Assembly: GCA_046262495.1 (NCBI GenBank)
Contig: JBHEMR010000192.1
Location: forward strand, 5,237-69,236
Origin: GCA-003244245 sp046262495
GTDB lineage: Bacteria; Actinomycetota; Actinomycetes; Mycobacteriales; Pseudonocardiaceae
Direction of reading: 5' to 3'
Length of the DNA: 64,000 bases
Shown: in pieces, positions 27,132 through 34,959 of the stretch
Layout of the letters: each line of letters starts with the position of its first letter
Position numbering within the stretch: position 1 is the first letter of the stretch
Program-made: the position numbers and the translations under genes
The notes under the pieces: generated by a model
What the model was told of the DNA's origin: nothing
What the model saw: the letters and a program-made list of their open reading frames with translations, nothing else
The model's database searches: none

Positions 27132-28532
27132 GTGGTCGATAACGGGGCAGATAACGGTGTGGCTAGTAACCGTGCGAGTAATGAAGCTCTTTTCGGCGAG
27201 GGGCTGTTCGCTGCGCAGGCCGAAAAGCGTGCCGAGCAGCGGCTGTCCGCCTCAGCGCCGCTAGCGGTACGGATGCGCCCGGCCACGCTGGCGGAGGTCG
27301 TCGGGCAGGATCATCTACTGGCGCCCGGCAGCCCGTTGCGCCGGTTGGTCGAGGGTGGATCGGCGGCGTCGGTCATCCTCTACGGCCCACCGGGAACCGG
27401 GAAGACGACGCTGGCCAGGTTGGTCTCGCAGGCGACCGGCCGACGCTTCGAGGCGATGTCAGCGCTGTCGGCGGGGGTCAAGGAAGTCCGCGCCGTGATT
27501 GACGCGGCCCGTCGCCGGTTGGGACGCGAGGGCGGCGACGCCACTGTGCTGTTCATTGACGAGGTGCACCGCTTCTCCCGCACCCAACAGGATGCGCTGC
27601 TCGGTGCGGTCGAGGACCGAGTCATCCTGCTGGTCGCCGCGACCACCGAGAACCCGTTCTTCTCGGTGGTATCGCCGCTGCTGTCGCGCTCACTGGTGCT
27701 GCAGTTGCACCCCTTATCCGACGGCGACGTGCAGGGCCTGATCCAGCGTGCCTTGACCGATCCGCGCGGCCTGGCCGGGTCGATCACCCTCGCGGCTGCG
27801 GCCGAGGAACACCTCGTGCGTCTCGCCGCCGGGGATGCCCGGCGCGCGCTAATCGCACTTGAGACCGCCGCCGAGGCGGTGACCTCAGCCGGCGGCACCG
27901 AGGTGGACCTGGCTTGCGTCGAGTCAGTGGTGAACCGAGCGGCGGTGCGCTACGACCGGGACGGGGACCAGCACTACGACGTGATCAGTGCCTTCATCAA
28001 GGCCATCCGCGGGTCCGATGTGGATGCGGCGTTGCACTACCTGGCGCGGATGGTGGAGGCGGGAGAGGACCCCCGATTCATCGCCCGGCGGCTGGTGGTA
28101 CACGCCAGCGAGGACATCGGGATGGCTGACCCCACGGCCTTGCAGACCGCGGTGGCCGCCGCCCACGCGGTGCAGTTCATCGGCATGCCCGAGGGCAGGC
28201 TTGCGCTTGCCCAGGCCACCGTGCATTTGGCTACCGCACCGAAATCCAACGCGGTGATCGCCGGGATCGACGCGGCCCTGGCTGACGTCCGTGCCGGTGC
28301 CACCGGGGCCGTTCCCGCTCACCTGCGCGACGGACATTACGTGGGCTCGGCCCGGCTTGGTCATGCGCAGGGTTATCTCTACCCCCACGACGCGCCTGAC
28401 GGCGTGCTGGCCCAGCAGTATCCCCCGGACGCCCTGGTCGGCCGCGATTATTACCAACCCAGCGCCCACGGCGCCGAACGCGCCCTCTCCGAGCGGATAA
28501 CCCGGCTCCGCGGAATCATCCGCGGCCGCTGA
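27132..28532 (+). CDS. rarA: Replication-associated recombination protein A (RarA/MgsA)
   Basis: 466-residue AAA+ ATPase related to the clamp loader and RuvB, acting at stalled replication forks. Walker A is GPPGTGKTTLA, Walker B is VLFIDEVHRFSRTQQDALL, the sensor segment is LVAATTENPFFSV, and the C-terminal MgsA tetramerisation region contains GSDVDAALHYLARM. Start GTG 27132. In mycobacteria rarA lies close to alaS; here a siderophore operon is inserted between them. Confidence 0.94.
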   Translation: MVDNGADNGVASNRASNEALFGEGLFAAQAEKRAEQRLSASAPLAVRMRPATLAEVVGQDHLLAPGSPLRRLVEGGSAASVILYGPPGTGKTTLARLVSQATGRRFEAMSALSAGVKEVRAVIDAARRRLGREGGDATVLFIDEVHRFSRTQQDALLGAVEDRVILLVAATTENPFFSVVSPLLSRSLVLQLHPLSDGDVQGLIQRALTDPRGLAGSITLAAAAEEHLVRLAAGDARRALIALETAAEAVTSAGGTEVDLACVESVVNRAAVRYDRDGDQHYDVISAFIKAIRGSDVDAALHYLARMVEAGEDPRFIARRLVVHASEDIGMADPTALQTAVAAAHAVQFIGMPEGRLALAQATVHLATAPKSNAVIAGIDAALADVRAGATGAVPAHLRDGHYVGSARLGHAQGYLYPHDAPDGVLAQQYPPDALVGRDYYQPSAHGAERALSERITRLRGIIRGR

Positions 28533-28695
28533 TCGCGGCAACACGCCTCCCAGACGCCAGTGGCGCACCCCAGGCAGAAGTGCTCCTCGTCTGCGACTTG
28601 CCCACGGCCTGGAGAGTTGCGATCATGAGCGCACATGGATCAGCAGGCTCGCTCCAGGTTCGTGGTGTAGCGCTGGTGTGACGCAGAATCCGCTG

Positions 28696-28723
28696 TTGAC
28701 GCGTCGTCGACATTGCGTAGGCA
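28696..28723 (+). promoter_or_regulatory. Candidate sigma-70-type promoter of the siderophore operon
   Basis: TTGACG (28696-28701), a 16-base spacer and TAGGCA (28718-28723) lie 18 bases before the chosen start. No IdeR/DmdR iron-box palindrome (TTAGGTTAG-type) was found in 28533-28741. The rest of this 200-base gap shows nothing else I can name. Confidence 0.4.
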
Positions 28724-28741
28724 TCCGTGGAAGGCAATACC

Positions 28742-30709
28742 GTGAGCGTTGTCTCGTCGGCAGGTCCGTCCCGTTCCGAGGGTCCCGGTGGGACCGCGGA
28801 ACAGGGATCGACCGGCGCAACCCACTGTGACACGACAGCGGAGCGGGCCGCGTTAGCGGCGCTGCGTAGCAGGTATCCGGCGCTCGCCGCCCGGTACGGC
28901 GCAGCCTTGAGACAAGCCCGGGTGGCGGCGCTGGGCAAGCTGTGGGTCGCGTTGTCACGGGAACGGATAGATGGTCTCGTCCCGTCGGCACGTGACGGCC
29001 GTGCGACACTCCTGCTGCCCGACGGCACCCGGCTGTCGGCCCCTCTCCCGATCACAGACCCCTTCGCTGAGCACCCGGCTGGCCTGGCCGTCACCCTGCA
29101 CGGAGCTTCCTCGCAGCTGATCGACCACCCCGTCGCCCTGCTGACGGCCATGGCGTCGCAGTCCAACCGGACCGACACCGACCGATGGCTCGGGTTGTCC
29201 GCTGAGCTGGGTGACAGCGTCGCCAACCACGCCCTCGCGCTGGTCGGTGAGTCCTGGCGGCGCGAACGGCTGGCAATTGACGGAACGCCGGGGAATAACG
29301 TGTTGCGCTGGGCAGCCCGTCGGGCCGCCGCCGATCCGGGTTTCAGCCCGCTCGCCCTGTTCGAGCAGGCCGTCGTCGACGGGCATCCCCTCCACCCGTG
29401 CGCACGGGTCCGCGGCGGGATGACCGTAGAAGAGCTGTTCGCCTACGCGCCGGAGTGGGCCGACGAGCTCGCCATCCGGATCGTTGCCATCGCGCAGTCG
29501 TCATTCGCTGCGCCTTTGCCCGAATGGCGAGGCATGACTGCCCTGCTCCGTTACTGGCACCCCCAGGTCGCTGACGCCGCCGAGGCGCACCTGCGCGGTA
29601 TTCGGCGGGATCCGGCTGACTACGAGTTGTTGCCGGTGCACCCGTGGCAGCTGTGCCGCGCGTTGGACGACCGCTACGCTGACGCGCTCACCGATGGGCG
29701 AGTGATTGCCATCCCTGGGGTGCGGATCCTCGCTCGGCCGCTGCTGTCGCTGCGGACGCTCGCTCCCGTGACGGACCGGCGAGCCGCCCATATCAAGACC
29801 GCGGTCGACGTCCGGCTTACCACCGCGATCCGCGTGGTCTCGCCGGCAGCGGCACACAACGGCCCGCTGATGTCGGAGCTGATGGTCGAGATCTGCCGGC
29901 GCGAGCATGGCTTCGGCGGGCGGTTCATCAGCCTTGCCGAGTTGGCCAGCGGGAGCTACCGGCCAGCCCCGGGCGAACCCGTCGGCGGTGCAGCCAGCCT
30001 CGCCGCGATCGCTCGGGAGTCCCCGGAGCGCCACGCTGGCGCAGGTGAGATTGCACTTCCGGCAGCCGCGCTCGCTGCCCGCTCGCCTCGCAGCGGGCGG
30101 TCACTGCTCGCTGATGTGCTTGACGACGTGGCGTCAGTGGACCGGCGCTCACGCTCTGACATCGCCGCTCGCTTCCTTGCCAGCTACTGCGACTGCATGT
30201 TGCCCGCGTTGTTCGCATTGTTGTCCCGCTGGGGAGTTGCGCTGGAGGCGCATGGGCAGAACGCCGTCGTGGTTTTGCGCAACGGCCTACCGGTACGCCT
30301 AGTCTACCGAGACTTCGGGAGTATCCGGGTGAGTCCGGCGCGACTGTCCCGTCGCGGCCTGCGGCCACCGATGTTACTCGGGGCGCTACTCACCGAAGAC
30401 GAAGACGAGCTGCGGACAAGGTTGTTCTTCCCGCTGATCGACACCCACCTCAGTCAGGTCGTCGCCGCGCTCGCGCATGCCGGTGAGGACGATCCCGGGC
30501 GGTTATGGTGGCAGGTTGCCGAATGCTGCCGCACGGTCTACGCAACGCTGACCGCTGATCCCACCATTCGAGTCCAGGCGCAACGGGACGAGGCCTGCTT
30601 GTTCGCCCCTACTCTCCGCGTGAAATCCATGCTGCGGGTCCAGATGTCTGCCAATCCCCATGCCTCGCAATGGGTGGCTATACCCAATCCGTTGGCGACA
30701 GCCGGATGA
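28742..30709 (+). CDS. IucA/IucC-family siderophore synthetase (first)
   Basis: 655 residues. NRPS-independent siderophore (NIS) synthetases adenylate a carboxylate such as citrate and condense it with an amine or alcohol. Family segments: DGHPLHPCARVRGG (residues 213-226), LLPVHPWQL, TAIRVVSPAAAHNGPL, EAHGQNAVVVL and RLVYRDFGSIRV; the C-terminal FhuF-like part follows. GTG 28742 is chosen over GTG 28727 because GGAAGG (28729-28734) is seven bases upstream. Its stop overlaps the second synthetase (ATGA). Substrate and subtype are not determined. Confidence 0.88.
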   Translation: MSVVSSAGPSRSEGPGGTAEQGSTGATHCDTTAERAALAALRSRYPALAARYGAALRQARVAALGKLWVALSRERIDGLVPSARDGRATLLLPDGTRLSAPLPITDPFAEHPAGLAVTLHGASSQLIDHPVALLTAMASQSNRTDTDRWLGLSAELGDSVANHALALVGESWRRERLAIDGTPGNNVLRWAARRAAADPGFSPLALFEQAVVDGHPLHPCARVRGGMTVEELFAYAPEWADELAIRIVAIAQSSFAAPLPEWRGMTALLRYWHPQVADAAEAHLRGIRRDPADYELLPVHPWQLCRALDDRYADALTDGRVIAIPGVRILARPLLSLRTLAPVTDRRAAHIKTAVDVRLTTAIRVVSPAAAHNGPLMSELMVEICRREHGFGGRFISLAELASGSYRPAPGEPVGGAASLAAIARESPERHAGAGEIALPAAALAARSPRSGRSLLADVLDDVASVDRRSRSDIAARFLASYCDCMLPALFALLSRWGVALEAHGQNAVVVLRNGLPVRLVYRDFGSIRVSPARLSRRGLRPPMLLGALLTEDEDELRTRLFFPLIDTHLSQVVAALAHAGEDDPGRLWWQVAECCRTVYATLTADPTIRVQAQRDEACLFAPTLRVKSMLRVQMSANPHASQWVAIPNPLATAG

Positions 30710-32769
30710 ATCAGGTGCAGGGCACCACCCCAACCGGGGAGCAGCTTCGCACGATCGAAGAGCTGCGGATGTACGAGACCTTGGGCGCGGACGCGCCGCG
30801 GTACTCCACAGCGTTCCTCGAGCATCTGCCGAGGGCGCGCTCCGTGGTTCTGCACCGTCTGCTCGCGGCCCTGTGGCGAGAGGACGTCGGCGCGATTCGG
30901 ACGGCCAGTTGTCGTCTCGACACCAGCACCCACACACGGGACCACGCGGCTGCATCGGCGCTCGAGTCGCTGCTGGGCGATGCTCAGCCGGGCAGCTGGC
31001 AGGTCCAGCAGCTCGACGGCACGGCGGTGCTAGCCTTTCCCCTCCGCGCCGAGCACGCCTTCGACAACATCAAGCCAGGTCCCCCGGTGCTGTGCCTCCG
31101 GGCCGGCGAGACGACCGTCATCGAGTCGCCGTACGCTCTTGTCGAGCTCCTGGCTCAATACGAGCCGGCGCCGGGCTGGCAATCGTTCGGCGCCGAGCTC
31201 GCGGACACGGTGGCCAACCTCACGCTGGCCTATGTCCGATCGGAGAAGCAGCGGCTGGCCCTGCTCGAGATTGCGATCCAGTTGGCCGCACCGGATACCG
31301 TAGGGCTCGCGCAAATGCTCGCCGCACGCGCGGCGCCCGAGGACATCATGGTGTTCTTCGAGCGGCTCAACACCGAGGGGCACAACCTGCACCCGTGTGG
31401 CCGCGGCCGGCTGGGAATGCGACCAGCCGCCCTGCTGCGCCACGACCTGGAGTCCGAGACGTCGACCGATTTGACCTTGGTGGGCATCAAGCGAGAGCGC
31501 GTCGAGTCCACACCCGACGAGCTGGGCCGCGATGTCGGGCAGCTGCTGTGGGCCGAGTACCCGAGACTCGACACCGCCGTCCGTGAGCACTTCCGCGCCG
31601 ATCAGCTCGACCCAACCGGCTACGTGTTCGTGCCCGTCCACGCCTGGCAGCTGGAACAGGTCGTCCGCCCCCTGTTCGCGGACGAGATCACCGACCGGAC
31701 AGTGGTGCCGGTGCCCGGTGCCCGGCTGGCTGGCGTACCGACGTCCAGCGTGCGAACGTTGCTCACCGAGCGCTCACCCGCGGGGCGGCGCCTGCTCGTC
31801 AAGACCTCCCTCGACACCTTGATCGGCTCCACCCGACGGTCCATCTCGGCGCACACGACGAACAACGGGCCGGTGTATAGCCGGCTGCTCCGGCAGGTCA
31901 TCGACCGTGAGCCCGCTCTGATCGATCGGGTCGTCCTCCTCGATGAGCTCGCCGGCGCCAGTTATCTGCCGCTGGCCCATGATCCGGAGCCGGACCGCCG
32001 GTCCCGCGCGCTATCCGCACTCGTTCGTAGCGACATCAGCGCGTACCTACGCCCCGATGAGGTACCCGTCCCCGGCTGCGCGCTGCCCGCCCGGTCACCG
32101 GTGACAGAGTCGAGCTTGTTGGTCGAGCTCGTCACCCGCTACGCGGCGACGCGCGATGAAGGAGATCTCGCCACGGCCGGGCTGCGCTTCGTCGAGGAGT
32201 ACGCCGCGCTGCTCCTCCCCGTATCCGTGATCCTCATGACCAAGTACGGCATCGCGGTGGAGGCCCACCTGCAAAACTGCATATTCACCTTCGTCGGCGC
32301 CGCGCCGACCCGATTGGTGTTGCGGGACTGGGGCGGAATGCGGATCTACCGCGCACGGCTGCGCAGGCAGGGACTTCGGCTCGAACCTCGGCCCGGAACG
32401 GCCACGGTAACTGACGACGTCCACGTGATGCGAGCCAAGATGCTGTACACCGCGCTGTCGAACCACCTTGGTGAGGTAGTCGCCCATGTGGTCGCACGCG
32501 CTGGCGTCCACCCGCGGGCGGCATGGCAGCGCGTCAGGTCGGTTGTGGTGGAAATCCTCGCCGACTTGGACGCTGACCCGGCTCTGCGCGAGGACGTCGA
32601 CGCCGACCGCGCCGTCCTGCTCGGACCTACATTGCCCATCAAGGCGTTCGCGCGGATGCGGCTGGATCCAGCCGGCGGTGACCAATACGTACAAGTGCGC
32701 AACCCGCTCCATGAGGACGGTGCGCTCCCTTTGACACCTTCCCTCGCGCTGGGTACGGAGCGCCGTTGA
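30706..32769 (+). CDS. IucA/IucC-family siderophore synthetase (second)
   Basis: 687 residues, a second NIS synthetase clearly diverged from the first. Conserved segments: EGHNLHPCGRGRLGM, VFVPVHAWQL, ISAHTTNNGPVYSRLL, EAHLQNCIFTF and RLVLRDWGGMRIYRARL. Two such enzymes in series usually make the first and second amide or ester bonds to a carboxylate core. The ATG at 30706 overlaps the previous stop; an in-frame ATG at 30670 would overlap by more. The stop overlaps the downstream TTG start. Confidence 0.9.
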   Translation: MNQVQGTTPTGEQLRTIEELRMYETLGADAPRYSTAFLEHLPRARSVVLHRLLAALWREDVGAIRTASCRLDTSTHTRDHAAASALESLLGDAQPGSWQVQQLDGTAVLAFPLRAEHAFDNIKPGPPVLCLRAGETTVIESPYALVELLAQYEPAPGWQSFGAELADTVANLTLAYVRSEKQRLALLEIAIQLAAPDTVGLAQMLAARAAPEDIMVFFERLNTEGHNLHPCGRGRLGMRPAALLRHDLESETSTDLTLVGIKRERVESTPDELGRDVGQLLWAEYPRLDTAVREHFRADQLDPTGYVFVPVHAWQLEQVVRPLFADEITDRTVVPVPGARLAGVPTSSVRTLLTERSPAGRRLLVKTSLDTLIGSTRRSISAHTTNNGPVYSRLLRQVIDREPALIDRVVLLDELAGASYLPLAHDPEPDRRSRALSALVRSDISAYLRPDEVPVPGCALPARSPVTESSLLVELVTRYAATRDEGDLATAGLRFVEEYAALLLPVSVILMTKYGIAVEAHLQNCIFTFVGAAPTRLVLRDWGGMRIYRARLRRQGLRLEPRPGTATVTDDVHVMRAKMLYTALSNHLGEVVAHVVARAGVHPRAAWQRVRSVVVEILADLDADPALREDVDADRAVLLGPTLPIKAFARMRLDPAGGDQYVQVRNPLHEDGALPLTPSLALGTERR

Positions 32770-33983
32770 CCGTTCGTGCGCAGCAGCCCGAGGGGCCTAC
32801 CTGGGAACGGGTGAGCGAGGCGCTGCGGCGGCAGGCATCCAAGGCCGAGCCCGTGTGCGCGTACGTCTATGACCTGAACGCGCTGATCGCGCAGGTCGAG
32901 TCGGTCCGCGCCGCGCTGCCCGAGCGCTGCGAGCTCTACTACGCAATCAAAGCCAATGGCCATCCCGCGGTGCTGAGCACGCTGGCGGCCTATGTTGACG
33001 GGTTCGAGGTGGCCTCGCTGGGCGAAATTGGCAAGGCGCTCGCTTCCGGCGGGTCGCAGCTCTCGTTCAGCGGCCCGGCTAAGACCGACGCCGAGATTTC
33101 CGGCGCGCTCCAGGCTGGTCTGGAGCTGCTCAACGTGGAGAGCGTGCACGAGCTGCGCAGAGCGGGATTGATCGGAGCCGAGCTCGGTGTCCGCGTGCCG
33201 GTGGCGCTGCGGGTCAACCGGCGCGCCAGCCGCCTTGCGGGTGATCTGCGCATGGCCGGAACCGCCACCCAGTTCGGTATCGACGAGGCCGGTCTGGCGG
33301 GAGCGATCGAGCTAGGTCGCACACTCCCGGCGGTCGCGCTGTGCGGTTTTCACCTGCACGCGGTGTCGAACAACCTCGACGCGGACGCGCACGCGACCTT
33401 CGTCACCGACAGCGTGGCGTGGTGCTTGCAGCAGGCGGCCCGGCACCGGATTGACCTCGGCATCATCGATGTCGGTGGTGGTATCGGGGTGGCCTACACC
33501 GGCGGCGACGGCTTCGACCTACCGACGTTCGGCGATGGGCTCGGTGCCGCGGTCGAGTGCCTGCCAGCGGGTGTGCGGCTGATCTTCGAGCTGGGCCGGT
33601 TTTTGGTCGCAGGGGCTGGCTGGTACGCCGCCGAGGTCGTCGACCTCAAGTGCACACACGGCCGCTATTTCGCGGTGCTCCGCGGCGGAACCCACCACTT
33701 CCGACTACCGGCAGCCTGGGGATACAGTCATCCGTTCACGGTGCTGCCGCTTGACGCGTGGCACTACCCGTTCGTCCGGCCCGAGGTGCGCGCGGTACGT
33801 GTCGACGTGGTCGGCGAACTCTGCACTCCTCGTGATGTGCTCGCCCGGGAGGTCTGGGTCGAACGGCTCCGCGTCGGTGACGTCGTGGTGTTTCCGCTGG
33901 CCGGAGCATATGCCTGGGAGATTTCTCACCACGACTTCCTCAGCCATCCGCACCCCGCCCAGCTCGTTCTGCGCGCACAATGA
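32766..33983 (+). CDS. PLP-dependent fold-type III decarboxylase of siderophore biosynthesis
   Basis: 405 residues of the ornithine/diaminopimelate decarboxylase fold. Lys62 in YYAIKANGHP is the PLP lysine, FHLHAVSNN and DVGGGIGVAY form the barrel active site, and GELCTPRDVL carries the conserved Cys. Similar enzymes (SbnH of staphyloferrin B, PvsE of vibrioferrin) decarboxylate an amino-acid siderophore intermediate. The TTG start overlaps the upstream stop (TTGA), so the three genes form one coupled operon. No exporter or ATP-grasp ligase gene is next to it. Confidence 0.85.
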   Translation: MTVRAQQPEGPTWERVSEALRRQASKAEPVCAYVYDLNALIAQVESVRAALPERCELYYAIKANGHPAVLSTLAAYVDGFEVASLGEIGKALASGGSQLSFSGPAKTDAEISGALQAGLELLNVESVHELRRAGLIGAELGVRVPVALRVNRRASRLAGDLRMAGTATQFGIDEAGLAGAIELGRTLPAVALCGFHLHAVSNNLDADAHATFVTDSVAWCLQQAARHRIDLGIIDVGGGIGVAYTGGDGFDLPTFGDGLGAAVECLPAGVRLIFELGRFLVAGAGWYAAEVVDLKCTHGRYFAVLRGGTHHFRLPAAWGYSHPFTVLPLDAWHYPFVRPEVRAVRVDVVGELCTPRDVLAREVWVERLRVGDVVVFPLAGAYAWEISHHDFLSHPHPAQLVLRAQ

Positions 33984-34121
33984 CGACAGCCCACAATGAC
34001 AGACCACAATTACGGAGGCCATGATGACGAGGCGTAAACGAGCCCGGTAGCCTGTCCGCCCATCACCGGCACGGCGTGCAGGGCGCCGCGGTCGGGACCG
34101 CCATCGGCAAGGGGAGGGCAT

Positions 34122-34532
34122 GTGTCGGCAGGTCAGATCGCCGCGCTGATTGCCGCTGGGGCGTTCGTGGTACTGGTCGGTCTGCTAGCTGTACCACTGA
34201 TCAAGTTGGGTCGTACCTTGGATGAGGCGACGCTGGCGATTCGCAAGGCCAGCGAGGACGCCGATCCCCTGTTCAGCGGCGCGAATACGACTGTCACCCA
34301 AGTGAACGCTCAATTGGAACGGCTGGACGGGATCACCGCGAACGCCCAAGCCGTGACCGGCAACGTGTCGGCGCTGACCTCGCTGTTCACCGCGACGCTG
34401 GGCGGCCCGTTGGTGCGAGTGGCGGCGCTATCATATGGCGTCAGCAAAGCGATGCGAGGTCGCCGCAAGAGCAGCAGGGACGTTGTATCCGGGCGCCGGC
34501 CGCGGGGACGACGGAATGGGAGCAAGCGGTGA
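34122..34532 (+). CDS. DUF948-domain membrane protein
   Basis: 136 residues: one N-terminal helix (about 6-27), then a helical region LGRTLDEATLAIRKASEDADPL typical of DUF948, and a basic tail. The function of the family is unknown. Start GTG 34122 with GGGGAGGG just upstream. It is usually found immediately before alaS in actinobacteria, and its stop overlaps the next small gene. Confidence 0.85.
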   Translation: MSAGQIAALIAAGAFVVLVGLLAVPLIKLGRTLDEATLAIRKASEDADPLFSGANTTVTQVNAQLERLDGITANAQAVTGNVSALTSLFTATLGGPLVRVAALSYGVSKAMRGRRKSSRDVVSGRRPRGRRNGSKR

Positions 34533-34810
34533 AGAGGATGCTCTGGTTCAGCCTTGGCATTGCCGCCGGGGTTGCGGCCAGCCGCAAGGCTCGCGGCGCT
34601 GCCCACCGGATCACTCCTGCAGGGGCGGCCGAGAATGTCGGCGACGGGATTCGAGAACTAGCCGCAGCGGTCGGCTCCTTTGGAGCTGAGGTCCGGGCCG
34701 GGATGGTCCAGCGGGAGGCCGAGCTGCATTCCACCGTCACCCAGCGTACGGGCATGGACCTCCGGTCAAGGTCGGCCAGCGGTCGAGCGTCAGGCGCCGT
34801 GCGGGCCTAG
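34529..34810 (+). CDS. Small conserved protein next to alaS (DUF6167-like)
   Basis: 93 residues, starting with GTG that overlaps the DUF948 stop. It begins MKRMLWFSLGIAAGVAASRKARG, a short hydrophobic segment, and continues with a helical region and basic end. I recall similar proteins annotated as DUF6167 at this locus in actinobacteria, but the family name is not verified. Function unknown. Confidence 0.65.
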   Translation: MKRMLWFSLGIAAGVAASRKARGAAHRITPAGAAENVGDGIRELAAAVGSFGAEVRAGMVQREAELHSTVTQRTGMDLRSRSASGRASGAVRA

Positions 34811-34880
34811 CCCCGACTCAGTTCTGCACCCTGGTGACACTTTAGGTTGCCAGCGGTTTTCACTGCGCCGCCTGGCCGCA

Positions 34881-34923
34881 GTAGTATTCGGCGCCGCCAC
34901 ACGGCGGTAGTATTCGGCGCCGC
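34881..34923 (+). repeat. Two 17-bp direct repeats upstream of alaS
   Basis: GTAGTATTCGGCGCCGC occurs exactly at 34881-34897 and again at 34907-34923, 26 bases apart start to start. Each copy contains a TAGTAT hexamer that could serve as a -10 element and the palindrome GGCGCC. The second ends 36 bases before the chosen alaS start. Confidence 0.8.
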
Positions 34924-34959
34924 ATGGCGCGCACCGATCGCGCTTCTCAAGGAAGGCCC

